A stretch of DNA of 49,795 nt, taken from assembly GCA_020630595.1 (NCBI GenBank), contig JAHDBC010000001.1:1-49795 (forward strand). Reading direction: 5' to 3'. Within the stretch, counting starts at the first letter, position 1; every line of letters starts with the position of its first letter. This document shows positions 15,903 through 24,785 of the stretch, piece after piece. The notes under the pieces are model-generated. The model was not told the origin of the DNA and made no database searches. It was given only the letters and a program-made list of their open reading frames with translations. The position numbers were made by a program, and so were the translations under genes. Source of the DNA: Planktomarina sp. (GTDB lineage: Bacteria; Pseudomonadota; Alphaproteobacteria; Rhodobacterales; Rhodobacteraceae).

Positions 15903-16729
15903 CGGACCCGCGCACAATCTTTGCAATGGATCATGTTGCCGACGTGGCCTTGAAGGGTCAGGTCGACGCATCTGTGTTTCGCACCCCCGTGCGGATGCAG
16001 ATTGGAACACCCGTTGCCGATATCATGCGATCTTCGCCCCAAGCGCTGGAACGGCAGTTCCTGTTGGGGGAAACTGTCGATGTTCTGGACCCCGCATCGC
16101 AAAATCCGACCTGCCGATCAGAAACCAGTGGGTATGTGGGTTTCACCAGTCAGGCTGCGTTGGCCGAACATGTCCCTGCCAGCCACATCGTCCATGCACC
16201 CGCAAGTTTTCTGTTTGATGCCGATGATTTCAAGACACGGCATCCCCGTTGGATTTCCATGGGATCTTTGCTGACGGTCACCGATGAAACCACCCGATTT
16301 TTCAAAACGCACACCGGGCAATTCGTGCCAAAGCGCCACGTCCGCGACATCAGCTTTGCCGACCCTGATCCTGTCGCATCATTGGCCGGATTGGTTGGCG
16401 TGCCCTATCTTTGGGGTGGCAATTCAGCGGCCGGGATCGACTGTTCTGGATTGGTTCAGATGATGATGCGTCTGGCTGGATCATCCTGCCCCGGTGACAG
16501 TGATCAACAGGCTGGCGCGCTTGGCGATGCGCTGGCGATGGATGCACCGGTTCAACGGGGTGATCTGTGGTTTTGGAAAGGGCACGTGGCCATTTCGTGG
16601 GATGAAAACACACTGATCCACGCAAATGCCCATCATATGTCTGTCCAGTTCGAAGGCCTGACCGACGCCATCAAACGGATCAAAGACCAGGGCGATGGTC
16701 CGGTGACCGCCCGCAGACGGGTGTTCTAA
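15899..16729 (+). CDS. NlpC/P60 family cysteine peptidase with SH3-like domains
   Basis: 276 residues, starting at GTG 15899 that overlaps the upstream stop. SH3b-like segments (about 45-150) precede the C-terminal NlpC/P60 domain, which has the nucleophile Cys182 in GIDCSGLVQ and His229 in GHVAISW, with a third polar residue probably His241. Such enzymes cleave gamma-D-Glu-diamino-acid links in murein peptides. No signal peptide is seen, consistent with a cytoplasmic recycling role with the aminopeptidase next door. Its stop overlaps the convergent DUF2794 gene by 4 bases. Confidence 0.9.
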   Translation: MTDPRTIFAMDHVADVALKGQVDASVFRTPVRMQIGTPVADIMRSSPQALERQFLLGETVDVLDPASQNPTCRSETSGYVGFTSQAALAEHVPASHIVHAPASFLFDADDFKTRHPRWISMGSLLTVTDETTRFFKTHTGQFVPKRHVRDISFADPDPVASLAGLVGVPYLWGGNSAAGIDCSGLVQMMMRLAGSSCPGDSDQQAGALGDALAMDAPVQRGDLWFWKGHVAISWDENTLIHANAHHMSVQFEGLTDAIKRIKDQGDGPVTARRRVF

Positions 16730-17064
16730 TCCACCGCTTTGATCAGCTTGCGTTCCAAAACGGCCAGAACCTGACGCAGGTCGTGGCCCCGTTTCAAAAT
16801 CTGACCTTCCGCGCCGATCACCGCATACATGCCTTGTTTGGCGCGCAGCTTGGGCCGTTTTTCAATCCGGTACAGCGGATGTTCCGCCGTGCGTTTGAAC
16901 ACAGAAAAAACCGCCACGTCTTTCAGCGATGAAATCCCGTAATCGCGCCATTCACCTGCTGCCACCATGCGCCCGTACAGCGACATGATCGGCCCAAGTT
17001 CAAGGCGGTGAAACGCGGTAACCGAATTATGGTTCCGTGAAAAATCAGCAGGAATAACTGTCAT
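16726..17064 (-). CDS. DUF2794 domain-containing protein
   Basis: About 112 residues from ATG 17064. The frame continues to 17121, but the conserved region begins around FSRNHNSVTAFHRLELGPI and the extra 19 residues do not resemble family members, so the shorter start is preferred; neither start has a convincing ribosome binding site. The signature GEWRDYGISSLKDVAVFSVF and LYRIEKRPKL is characteristic of DUF2794, a family found in Alphaproteobacteria with no known function. No signal or membrane segments. The 273 bases between this start and gpmI hold the divergent promoters but no gene. Confidence 0.85.
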   Translation of the reverse strand: MTVIPADFSRNHNSVTAFHRLELGPIMSLYGRMVAAGEWRDYGISSLKDVAVFSVFKRTAEHPLYRIEKRPKLRAKQGMYAVIGAEGQILKRGHDLRQVLAVLERKLIKAVD

Positions 17065-17337
17065 GCCCCAAGACTTGCTGCAAAATTCGTTCAAATCAAG
17101 CGTGCCGTTAAAGTGCCGCAAAATCGTCTGATCCGCGGCCTGATTTCTGCGTCAGGCTGACATTTTGGGTCAGTATGACTATCCTTGGTGTATAGGGTTC
17201 GCTGCCTTTTATTCTTCTTGCCCCCACTCGGATAATGGTGGCGGCCCTATGCGCCAATCATCCCAAAATGATCTTCCTGCTGGACCCCCCCTTTCAACCG
17301 CGTATGAAAGGATCAGGTCGCAAAGGGAATTTGGCAA

Positions 17338-18849
17338 ATGGCAAAACCGGTGGTTCTGTGTATTTTGGATGGCTGGGGCATTGGCCCGACTGATGCTGGA
17401 AATGCACCTGCGTTGGCCGAAACCCCGACCATGGATCATCTGATGGCGACCTGCCCCCACGCCACGCTGATCACCCATGGGCCTGACGCCGGTCTGCCAA
17501 CCGGGCAAATGGGAAATTCCGAAGTTGGGCACACCAACATCGGCGCGGGCCGGGTTGTGGCGATGGATTTGGGGCAAATTGATCTGGCAATTGAAGATGG
17601 CAGTTTCTTTGAAAACGATGCAATTCTGGATTTTGCCCAAACATTGAAAACCAGCGGCGGTACTGCGCATTTGGTCGGTTTGGTCAGCGATGGCGGGGTG
17701 CACAGTCATCTGAACCACTTGATTGCAGCCGCGCAAATCATGGCGGACCAGGGCGTCAGAACCTGCATCCATGCCATCACAGATGGGCGCGACGTGGCAC
17801 CGAAATCTGCCTTGACGTATCTGGCCGATTTGCAGGCCGCCCTTCCCGACGGGGTGGCGATCAAAACGGTCACGGGGCGCTATTTCGCGCTGGACCGTGA
17901 CAACCGTTGGGACCGGGTTCAAAAGGCGCATGATGCGATTATGCGCGGTGCCACGGATACGGTTTGTGCGCCCATCGCAGGGATCAAAGATGCCTATGCC
18001 GCAGGCACAACGGATGAATTCATTGAACCGTTCAAGGTGCCCGATTATGACGGCATGTCTGATGGTGATGGGGTGTTTTTCCTAAACTTCCGCGCCGACC
18101 GGGCACGCGAAATTCTGGCAACCATGGCTGATCCGGATTTTGACGCTTTCGATGTTTCCGGCCGCCCGAAACTGGCCGCCTGCCTTGGCATGGTCAGCTA
18201 TTCAGACAGCCACGACACATACATGACCACCGCCTTTCCCAAACGCAACATTCCCAACACGCTGGGGGAATGGGTTTCAAAACAGGGCAAGCGCCAGTTC
18301 CGATTGGCGGAAACCGAAAAATACCCCCATGTGACATTCTTTTTGAACGGTGGCGTCGAAGTTCCCTATGACGGCGAAGATCGGTTCATGCCCCCATCCC
18401 CCAAAGTTGCGACGTATGATTTGCAACCCGAAATGTCTGCCCCGCAGGTCACTGAAAAATTCGTCCAAGCCATCGAAGCCGGGTATGATCTGATTGTCAC
18501 CAATTTTGCCAATCCCGATATGGTGGGCCACACAGGCGATCTATCGGCGGCCATCGCGTCGTGCGAAGCAGTCGACCTTGGTCTGAAACAGGTGGTCAAG
18601 GCGTTGACAGATGCAGGTGGGACCATGATCGTGACCGCAGACCACGGAAACTGTGAAATGATGATCGACCCAGACACAGGCGGCCCCCATACGGCCCACA
18701 CCACGAACCCGGTTCCGGTGATCCTGTTCAATGGGCCCGATGGGGCCACGCTGGCCAACGGGCGATTGGCCGATCTTGCGCCAACTGTTCTGGCATTGAT
18801 GGGCCTGCCGCAGCCGGATGACATGACAGGGGTGTCGTTGATCCGATGA
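17338..18849 (+). CDS. gpmI: 2,3-bisphosphoglycerate-independent phosphoglycerate mutase
   Basis: Interconverts 3- and 2-phosphoglycerate through a phosphoserine intermediate, using two manganese ions. 503 residues, the usual length. Asp11 in LDGWG and the phospho-acceptor Ser61 in GNSEVGHTNIGAGR are in place, as are the C-terminal metal motifs DMVGHTGD and TADHGNCE. AAAGGGAAT precedes ATG 17338. It heads a run of five overlapping or closely spaced genes reaching 22249. Confidence 0.97.
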   Translation: MAKPVVLCILDGWGIGPTDAGNAPALAETPTMDHLMATCPHATLITHGPDAGLPTGQMGNSEVGHTNIGAGRVVAMDLGQIDLAIEDGSFFENDAILDFAQTLKTSGGTAHLVGLVSDGGVHSHLNHLIAAAQIMADQGVRTCIHAITDGRDVAPKSALTYLADLQAALPDGVAIKTVTGRYFALDRDNRWDRVQKAHDAIMRGATDTVCAPIAGIKDAYAAGTTDEFIEPFKVPDYDGMSDGDGVFFLNFRADRAREILATMADPDFDAFDVSGRPKLAACLGMVSYSDSHDTYMTTAFPKRNIPNTLGEWVSKQGKRQFRLAETEKYPHVTFFLNGGVEVPYDGEDRFMPPSPKVATYDLQPEMSAPQVTEKFVQAIEAGYDLIVTNFANPDMVGHTGDLSAAIASCEAVDLGLKQVVKALTDAGGTMIVTADHGNCEMMIDPDTGGPHTAHTTNPVPVILFNGPDGATLANGRLADLAPTVLALMGLPQPDDMTGVSLIR

Positions 18850-19919
18850 AATGGTGCGCTGCCCTTTTCGCCCTTTGGGCCAGTTGCGCGGCCGCCGGCC
18901 CTGCCGAAGACGCAGCGCAAGCCGCAGAAGATTTGCGCCGTGCATCCGCCCTTTTGGAAACTGTGGAAGGGCGGCGGGACCGGGTCAATGCGCTGACAGA
19001 AACCATTCGCGCCTTGGAAAATGGCATGGCCGCATTGCGCGAAGGACTGCGCCGTGCGGCAATCCGTGAAACTGCGCTGAACCAAAGCCTGACGGCCCGC
19101 AATGCGGATATTGGTCGGTTGTTGGGAACGCTTCAGATGATCAGCCGTTCCCCGGAACCCAGCCTTTTGTTGCATCCCAAAGGACCAACGGGGACCGCAC
19201 GGTCTGGCATGATCCTGGCCGATTTGACCCCCAGCCTGCAGGCTGAAGCGATGCAATTGCAGGCCCAAATTTCGGAAATGCAGCGGTTGCAGGACCTGCA
19301 GTTGTCTGCACAAACGATTTTGCAAAGGGGTTTGGTGGATTTGCAAACCGCACGGATCGATCTGTCAAAGGCGATTTCGAACCGCACGGAATTGCCCCTG
19401 CGCTTTACCGAAGACGAAACCGCAATGACGATCCTGATTGCGACCGCAGACACATTAGATGCGTTTGCCGCAGGCATTTCCAGTCTGCCGCTGAACCGCG
19501 ATGATGCCGATCTGCCCAGCGCGGCATCGCTTGCCGGATCTATAACGCCGCCCGCCCTGGGCCGGGTGTTGCGCAAATTCAACGAAGCAGACGCCAGCGG
19601 CATTCGACGCCCAGGTGTCATCATGGTGACGGAACCCGCTGCCTTGGTCAGCGCCCCGGCGGCCGGCACCGTTCGGTTTCAGGGCCCGCTATTGGATTAC
19701 GGGAACGTTGTCATCTTGGAACCCGCCACGGATATCCTGTTCATTTTCGCCGGATTAGGAGAGGTTTTTGCCGAAACTGGTGAAGTTGTGATCAAAGGTG
19801 CGCCGCTGGGGCTGATGCCCACAGGCGATGGGGGTGGCACGAACCGCCAAGACACGCTTTATATAGAAGTGAGAAAAGACCAATCGCCGGTCAATCCGGC
19901 GGGGTGGTTCAGGTTTTAA
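18846..19919 (+). CDS. EnvC-like murein hydrolase activator with degenerate LytM domain
   Basis: 357 residues. A signal peptide (about 1-18, ending CAAA) exports it. Residues about 20-190 are long Ala/Arg/Glu/Leu-rich coiled coils; the C-terminus (about 265-357) is an M23/LytM-like fold (APAAGTVRFQGPLLDYGNVVILEP). The zinc ligands of active M23 peptidases are not seen (LFIFAGLGE stands where H-x-H is expected), as in EnvC, which activates amidases rather than cutting murein. It overlaps gpmI by 4 bases and precedes ctpA, a common alphaproteobacterial order. Confidence 0.88.
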   Translation: MKWCAALFALWASCAAAGPAEDAAQAAEDLRRASALLETVEGRRDRVNALTETIRALENGMAALREGLRRAAIRETALNQSLTARNADIGRLLGTLQMISRSPEPSLLLHPKGPTGTARSGMILADLTPSLQAEAMQLQAQISEMQRLQDLQLSAQTILQRGLVDLQTARIDLSKAISNRTELPLRFTEDETAMTILIATADTLDAFAAGISSLPLNRDDADLPSAASLAGSITPPALGRVLRKFNEADASGIRRPGVIMVTEPAALVSAPAAGTVRFQGPLLDYGNVVILEPATDILFIFAGLGEVFAETGEVVIKGAPLGLMPTGDGGGTNRQDTLYIEVRKDQSPVNPAGWFRF

Positions 19920-19932
19920 AGGTCAGGTATCA

Positions 19933-21267
19933 ATGAACGTTTCGAAATGGATGGCCGCCGCTGCAGGGATTGCAGTTGGTGTTGCCGCAACACCCTATGT
20001 CGCAGGGCCATTGGTCGCGCAGCAATCCAACACCAATTCCGTCTATCAGCAGCTTGATCTGTTTGGGGACATTTTCGAACGCATCCGCCGCGACTATGTG
20101 GAAGAAGTGGATGATGGCGATCTGATTGAATCTGCCATTGACGGGATGCTGACATCGCTAGACCCCCATTCCAGCTATCTGTCGCCGGATGATGCCGCTG
20201 ACATGCGCGTTCAAACCCGCGGCGAATTTGGCGGGTTGGGCATCGAGGTTACCCAGGAAGAGGGTTTTGTCAAAGTTGTCACCCCAATGGATGACACACC
20301 GGCTTTCAACGCAGGCATTCAACCGGGCGATTTCATCACCCACGTGGATGGCACGGGCCTGTTGGGGCTGACCTTGGACGAAGCCGTTGAACTGATGCGC
20401 GGTCCCGTTGGATCCGACATCGTGATCACCGTGGTACGTGAAGGCGAAGCGGAACCCTTTGATGTGACCATCACGCGTGACACGATCAAACTGACCGCGG
20501 TGCGCGACCGCACGGTGGGAAAAACCGTTGTCTTGCGCGTGTCGACGTTCAACGATCAGACCTATCCCAACCTGCGCGACGGCATCGCCCAACAGGTCGC
20601 AGATGCAGGCGGAATCGAAAATATTGATGGGTTTGTCGTCGATCTGCGCAACAATCCCGGTGGGCTTCTGGATCAGGCCATTCTGGTTTCGGACGCCTTT
20701 TTGGAAAAGGGTGAAATCGTTTCCACCCGGGGGCGGACCGAAGGCGACAGCGAACGCTGGAATGCGAAACCTGATGATCTGGCACAGGGCAAGCCTGTTG
20801 TCGTGTTGATCAACGGGGGGTCTGCGTCTGCGTCTGAAATCGTGGCCGGGGCGTTGCAGGATCATCACCGCGCCGTCGTTGTCGGCACCCGCAGTTTCGG
20901 CAAAGGATCTGTTCAATCGGTCATGCCTTTGCCCGGGGGCGGGGCCATGCGGCTGACCACGGCACGGTATTACACACCATCTGGGCGGTCGATTCAGGCG
21001 CTTGGCATTTCGCCCGACATCGTCGTTGAACAACCCCCACGCCCCATCGGTGAACAGGCAGATGAAGAAACCGAACGCCCCAACCGGACAGAGGCTGATC
21101 TGCGCGGGTCGCTGGACAATGATTCCCTGTCCGAAGAAGAACGCAATCAAATCGAAGCAGAACGCACTGCCGCCGAAGAAGCCGCAGAACTGCGCGAAGA
21201 AGATTATCAACTGGCCTATGCGATCGACATCCTGAAGGGTCTGAACGTTTTGCAACCGGCTGACTGA
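19933..21267 (+). CDS. ctpA: S41 family C-terminal processing peptidase
   Basis: 444-residue periplasmic serine protease that trims C-termini of exported proteins. An N-terminal signal/anchor (about 5-30) is followed by a helical segment, a PDZ domain (about 95-180, with GGLGIEV) and the S41 catalytic domain. The Ser299/Lys324 dyad lies in [10 protein letters not shown] and FGKGSVQ. The acidic, Glu-rich C-terminus (about 350-430) is typical of proteobacterial CtpA. It follows an EnvC-like activator, fitting a joint role in cell wall hydrolase control (inference). Confidence 0.95.
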   Translation: MNVSKWMAAAAGIAVGVAATPYVAGPLVAQQSNTNSVYQQLDLFGDIFERIRRDYVEEVDDGDLIESAIDGMLTSLDPHSSYLSPDDAADMRVQTRGEFGGLGIEVTQEEGFVKVVTPMDDTPAFNAGIQPGDFITHVDGTGLLGLTLDEAVELMRGPVGSDIVITVVREGEAEPFDVTITRDTIKLTAVRDRTVGKTVVLRVSTFNDQTYPNLRDGIAQQVADAGGIENIDGFVVDLRNNPGGLLDQAILVSDAFLEKGEIVSTRGRTEGDSERWNAKPDDLAQGKPVVVLINGGSASASEIVAGALQDHHRAVVVGTRSFGKGSVQSVMPLPGGGAMRLTTARYYTPSGRSIQALGISPDIVVEQPPRPIGEQADEETERPNRTEADLRGSLDNDSLSEEERNQIEAERTAAEEAAELREEDYQLAYAIDILKGLNVLQPAD

Positions 21268-21743
21268 TGCTTGATCGGTCCAAACTGAAATACCGGCCAA
21301 ATGTTGGGATCATGATCCTGAACGCGGATGGTCAGGTGTTTGTCGGTCAACGCACCGACAGGTACACGGATGCATGGCAAATGCCCCAAGGTGGCGTGGA
21401 CAAGGGCGAAGACCCATACCCCGCTGCCTTGCGCGAAATGGAAGAAGAAACCGGCATCACCGCCGACAAGGTCACGCTGATTGCAGAAAGTGCGACGTGG
21501 CTGCCCTATGAATTGCCCGATGATCTGATCCCGAAATTGTGGAACGGGAAATATCGGGGGCAGGAACAGAAATGGTATCTGTTCCGCTTTCATGGGGCCG
21601 ACAGCGACGTGAACATCGAAACCGATCATCAGGAATTCCGGGCGTGGAAATGGCTGCCGGTCAATGCATTGCTGGATGCCATCGTACCGTTCAAGCGGTC
21701 GGTTTACGAGGGCGTGTTGGCAGAGTTTGAGGAGCACCTATGA
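21267..21743 (+). CDS. rppH: RNA 5'-pyrophosphohydrolase
   Basis: Nudix hydrolase of 158 residues that removes pyrophosphate from 5'-triphosphorylated RNA to start mRNA decay. The Nudix box spans [20 protein letters not shown] and continues TGI, with the glutamates needed for metal binding. The [11 protein letters not shown] start and WQMPQGG segment match RppH/NudH proteins. The start ATG shares a base with the ctpA stop codon and the end overlaps the next gene by 4 bases. Confidence 0.93.
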   Translation: MLDRSKLKYRPNVGIMILNADGQVFVGQRTDRYTDAWQMPQGGVDKGEDPYPAALREMEEETGITADKVTLIAESATWLPYELPDDLIPKLWNGKYRGQEQKWYLFRFHGADSDVNIETDHQEFRAWKWLPVNALLDAIVPFKRSVYEGVLAEFEEHL

Positions 21744-22249
21744 TCCGAATGTCCGCAATCCTGATTTCCGCGTTCTGGGCGTCCACCGCACTGTCATTAA
21801 GCTGCGTGCCGCAATCTGGCGCATCCATGTATGTCGCGGCTGCAGAATCAGAGGATCGGTTCTTGCCCGTCGTGGGGCAATTCACATTCCCCAACGATCA
21901 AGTGCAACGCGAAGAAACCCTGGATGCGAACGGGCAAGAAGATATCAACGCCCCAAAGGGTGTCAGCTTTGCCGCGACCATCGCCGGTCATGCGCTGTCG
22001 TCGCGTGGTTTTGACGCGCCGGTCGATTTGCCTGTGACGATTGCGATTCACTGCGTTGGCCCATGGTGCGGTGGCGTGCCAAACGGGTCAGATGTTCTGG
22101 CACTTTTGCGTGAAACCGATACAGGATACGTGGTCGATGCCCATGCCTGCGGTGGATCCGTCATGACATTGTACGAAGGGAATATGGCCGAAGCTGATGC
22201 GTTTGTTGCTTGCCACAAAAGTGGGACCTGCAAAGATCCGTTTCGCTAG
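21740..22249 (+). CDS. Secreted hypothetical protein
   Basis: 169 residues with an N-terminal signal peptide (about 1-19, ending ALSLS). The mature part has five or more cysteines ([28 protein letters not shown]), which suggests disulfide bonds in the periplasm, and beta-rich spacing. It overlaps rppH by 4 bases and ends the operon that starts at gpmI. No family is recognised beyond a conserved roseobacter-like protein. Confidence 0.8.
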   Translation: MIRMSAILISAFWASTALSLSCVPQSGASMYVAAAESEDRFLPVVGQFTFPNDQVQREETLDANGQEDINAPKGVSFAATIAGHALSSRGFDAPVDLPVTIAIHCVGPWCGGVPNGSDVLALLRETDTGYVVDAHACGGSVMTLYEGNMAEADAFVACHKSGTCKDPFR

Positions 22250-22250
22250 C

Positions 22251-22442
22251 CTATTCCGGCAACCAGAAATCCATCGCGCCGCTTTCGTCACCCAGAAACC
22301 CTTCCATTCGGTTTTTGGGTTTTTGCGGTCGTGGGGCCGGATCAACAAAGGCTTTGCGCAACCCGAACATGGCCAATTCCTTTAGCCCGCGCTGACGCAT
22401 TTTATGGGCATGGGTTGGTTGAACAAGAAAACTCGGTGTCAT
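22251..22442 (-). CDS. Small conserved-looking hypothetical protein
   Basis: 63 residues, basic in the middle and acidic at the end (RMEGFLGDESGAMDFWLPE). AAAGGCAG lies 5-6 bases upstream of ATG 22442, a good ribosome binding site, and the frame starts cleanly. It converges on the secreted protein gene with 1 base between stop codons. No signal peptide or membrane segment. Function unknown; the short length keeps confidence moderate. Confidence 0.6.
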   Translation of the reverse strand: MTPSFLVQPTHAHKMRQRGLKELAMFGLRKAFVDPAPRPQKPKNRMEGFLGDESGAMDFWLPE

Positions 22443-22586
22443 GGTACTGCCTTTCGTTACGAAGGTCTTAATGTCCGATCCTGCCGGGACTAAGGCACAA
22501 ACCTGACCCGGAAACGGAATTTTCGCGCCAAGCTGGAAAAGTTTTAACGACCCCTAAATTGATAGACAGATCGACGGAGGGCACCC

Positions 22587-22838
22587 ATGTCAGTGAAATA
22601 CGGACCCACAAAGGGCGAATACATCTTTCGGCTGTGCGGCGGGTTATTGGTATTTGCCTTGCTGTTGGTGGCCTATCTGACCAAGGGGTTTCCCCCGGGG
22701 TTGGCCGCTGTTGAAACATTCCTGTTTGGCGGGTCGTTTGCTGCGTTTTTGGTGCTTCATTCCACCTATCGCATCGCCAAAGGGCTGTACCGCATTCCCG
22801 GCACCCATCAGCCCAAAGGCAAAGTCTGGCGTCCCTGA
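22587..22838 (+). CDS. Small inner-membrane protein
   Basis: 83 residues with two hydrophobic helices (about 17-31 and 43-60) joined by a short loop (TKGFPPGL) and a basic C-terminal tail. A GGAGGGC ribosome binding site precedes ATG 22587. It stands alone in a 144-base leader region and its last 31 bases overlap the 3' end of the convergent phosphatase gene. Function unknown. Confidence 0.78.
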   Translation: MSVKYGPTKGEYIFRLCGGLLVFALLLVAYLTKGFPPGLAAVETFLFGGSFAAFLVLHSTYRIAKGLYRIPGTHQPKGKVWRP

Positions 22839-23530
22839 TCGGTCAACATCCACGCGTCTGGTCCATCTAACACCACCGGATAGATCGGGCGGCCATAGCC
22901 CGCACCCCCATCAGTGTTGATCCGGTTCACATAGCGCGTTGGATGATCCAGCGCCGTATGGCCATGAACGACCAGCTTTTCATAGGGTGCCGTATGATCG
23001 ACGAACCCTTCACGGATCCACAGCAGATCGTTTTCCACCTGATCCTTGAAGGGCACGCCCGGCTTGACCCCGGCGTGAACAAAGAACAGATCATCGGTGT
23101 CGTGGGTCAAGACCGCTGTGGTCAGAAAATCTATGTGGGATTGTGGCACCAGCGCACGGGCATCGGCATGCACATCGCCAAACCGGCGCCGTCCTTCGAA
23201 ACTGACGCCATAGCTTTGCAATGTGGTCTGGCCCCCCAGCCGTTCATGATACCACGTATATTCCAGAAAAAGATGCGGGTCGTGGCGGGCCACAGGTTCC
23301 AGAAACCATGTGAACATGCGGTCATGGTTGCCCTTCAGGAACGTCCAGTTGCGCCCGGCATCCCGCCCGGCGATCAGCAGGTCCAGCACACCCCGGCTGT
23401 TTGGCCCCCGGTCGGTGTAATCGCCCATGAACACGATCTTCGCATCCGGCCCGCCATCGCGTTCGATCCAGCCCAGCGCATCTTCCAACATGGACAACTG
23501 CCCATGGATATCCCCAACCGCATATAACAA
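22808..23530 (-). CDS. PPP-family metallophosphoesterase (serine/threonine phosphatase or ApaH-like)
   Basis: 240 residues with the dimetal phosphatase motifs GDIHG (about residues 6-10), GDYTDRG (36-42) and GNHD (68-71), and later histidines in HAGV and VHGHT. The best start is TTG 23530, because the first beta strand (MLYAVGDIHG) must be included, an in-frame TAA lies just upstream, and no ATG or GTG comes between. This TTG lies in the T-run of the terminator of the upstream comDE operon. Substrate unknown; relatives dephosphorylate proteins or diadenosine tetraphosphate. Confidence 0.9.
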   Translation of the reverse strand: MLYAVGDIHGQLSMLEDALGWIERDGGPDAKIVFMGDYTDRGPNSRGVLDLLIAGRDAGRNWTFLKGNHDRMFTWFLEPVARHDPHLFLEYTWYHERLGGQTTLQSYGVSFEGRRRFGDVHADARALVPQSHIDFLTTAVLTHDTDDLFFVHAGVKPGVPFKDQVENDLLWIREGFVDHTAPYEKLVVHGHTALDHPTRYVNRINTDGGAGYGRPIYPVVLDGPDAWMLTDQGRQTLPLG

Positions 23531-23562
23531 AGGCTGCCCCCATCGTGATTGGGGACAGCCTT
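23530..23562 (-). terminator. Terminator of comDE overlapping the next start codon
   Basis: Read on the minus strand, AAGGCTGTCCCC pairs with GGGGGCAGCCTT around a short loop, followed by TGTTAT. The 11-12 base stem contains one G-U pair. It lies 25 bases after the comE stop. The base after the stem arm is the T of the TTG used by the phosphatase gene. Confidence 0.75.
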
Positions 23563-23587
23563 AATCGTGTTGAACACGAAAGGGAAC

Positions 23588-24151
23588 TTATGCGTTCTTG
23601 CGCTTCACTTCTTCCATGAAGCGGTGCTTGATCACCGGGCCGTCCAGTTCAATGACGGGCACCGGGATGTTGCCGCTTTCGCATTTGGCGACGATGATCG
23701 TCATCTTGCCGCTGTCTTTTGCAGCTTGCAGCGTTGCGGCGGTGTCTTCGGCCTGACATTCAATCACGGTGTCACAGCCACAGGCGGATGCCACAGCCGC
23801 CAAAGATGTCTTTTTGCCAGCATAGGTCGCCTGATCCCCGGTGGACCCATAGGACCCGTTGTCGATGATCAGCAGAATGAAATTGTCCGCCACATTGTTG
23901 GCAATGGTTGGCAATGTGCCCAGGTTCGTCAGGATCGATCCGTCACCATCAATCGCGATGACACGTTCTTTCTGTGTCAGGGCCAACCCCAACCCGATAG
24001 ACGACGCCAAACCCATCGTGCCCAGCATGTAGAAATTTGACGGTTGATCGCCCATCATATGCAATTCTTGGCTTGGCAGACCGATGTTGCAAACGACCAG
24101 TTCGTCTTTCAGAACAGGGATCAGTGTTTTGATAATATCGCTGCGGATCAT
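23588..24151 (-). CDS. comE: Sulfopyruvate decarboxylase, beta subunit
   Basis: 187-residue thiamine diphosphate-binding half of a two-part decarboxylase. The TPP/Mg motif runs from GDGSILTNLGTL (69-80) to IDNGSYGSTG (Asn98). Split alpha/beta subunits of this size match ComDE, which converts 3-sulfopyruvate to sulfoacetaldehyde; in roseobacters this step serves breakdown of sulfolactate, cysteate and dihydroxypropanesulfonate. The one-piece homologue, phosphonopyruvate decarboxylase, is larger. comD ends 1 base upstream. No sulfoacetaldehyde acetyltransferase (xsc) or sulfolactate genes are in the window. Confidence 0.85.
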   Translation of the reverse strand: MIRSDIIKTLIPVLKDELVVCNIGLPSQELHMMGDQPSNFYMLGTMGLASSIGLGLALTQKERVIAIDGDGSILTNLGTLPTIANNVADNFILLIIDNGSYGSTGDQATYAGKKTSLAAVASACGCDTVIECQAEDTAATLQAAKDSGKMTIIVAKCESGNIPVPVIELDGPVIKHRFMEEVKRKNA

Positions 24152-24152
24152 A

Positions 24153-24650
24153 TCAGTACCCTCCCCAGAAATTGCTGTCGGTCAAAACGGCTGTGGGTTT
24201 GCGCGTCATATACGTGTGGTTCAGGATCGAATCCAAATCGCGAATGTCATCAGGTTCGTGGAAATGGTACGTTTGAATGCCCAGCTGCGCCAAAAGTGGT
24301 TTGGTGTGCACAGCCATTTCCGCCTGAATGGCGACCCGTTCACCAATTTCACCGCGATATGAAATGATCATTGGCAGCGGCATATTGTAAAACTGCGTCA
24401 GCGACGACAGCGTGTTCACTGTCACGCCAATCGCGGTGTTCTGCATGATGATCGCGGGGCGTTTGCCGCCCATCCACGCACCTGCGCACAGGCCCATGCC
24501 TTCGTCTTCTTTGTTGGATGGCACATGCATGATGTCAGGGTGCGCTTCGCATCCATCAATCACATCACCAAGCTGCTTACAGGGGACAGTGGTCACAAAC
24601 TCTACTTTGTTGCGCACCAGACTGTCGACGATTTGATCGCTGACCGACAT
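24153..24650 (-). CDS. comD: Sulfopyruvate decarboxylase, alpha subunit
   Basis: 165 residues, the pyrimidine-binding half of the TPP enzyme, with the conserved PSNKEDEGMGLCAGAWMGG region (the glutamate activates TPP) and a MQNTAIGVTVNTL segment. The frame extends upstream to 24770, but ATG 24650 has AAAGGA before it and begins the conserved MSVSDQIVDSL; the extra 40 residues would run through the operator and the serA terminator. Transcribed with comE from a promoter under a LacI-type palindrome. Confidence 0.85.
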   Translation of the reverse strand: MSVSDQIVDSLVRNKVEFVTTVPCKQLGDVIDGCEAHPDIMHVPSNKEDEGMGLCAGAWMGGKRPAIIMQNTAIGVTVNTLSSLTQFYNMPLPMIISYRGEIGERVAIQAEMAVHTKPLLAQLGIQTYHFHEPDDIRDLDSILNHTYMTRKPTAVLTDSNFWGGY

Positions 24651-24688
24651 GGGATTCCTTTCTGAAGTTGCCCCAACATACACAAAAT

Positions 24689-24702
24689 GTAAGCGCTTAC
24701 AA
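24689..24702. promoter_or_regulatory. LacI-family type operator upstream of comD
   Basis: Perfect 14-base palindrome TGTAAGCGCTTACA with a central CG, the classic layout of LacI/GalR-family sites. It lies 39-52 bases upstream of the comD start, in promoter position. No LacI-type regulator gene is in the window, so the regulator is encoded elsewhere. Confidence 0.75.
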
Positions 24703-24730
24703 TTACAATTCGACAGATCGGTTCCAGGCA

Positions 24731-24760
24731 AAGAAAAAGGCCGCACCACTGGATGCGACC
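24731..24760 (-). terminator. Intrinsic terminator of serA
   Basis: On the minus strand GGTCGCA pairs with TGCGGCC (one wobble pair) around an 8-base loop, followed by TTTTTCTT. It lies about 25 bases beyond the serA stop, separating serC-serA from the comDE promoter. Confidence 0.78.
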
Positions 24761-24785
24761 CCGATTTCATTTCTGCGCGATTGGG

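Noticed and set aside
20158..21300. Minus-strand 380-residue frame opposite ctpA and rppH
   Set aside because: Mirror frame of a high-GC gene; the plus strand carries intact catalytic motifs of the S41 protease.
23549..24040. Plus-strand frame over comE
   Set aside because: Lies fully antisense to a well-supported thiamine diphosphate enzyme gene and has no motif of its own.
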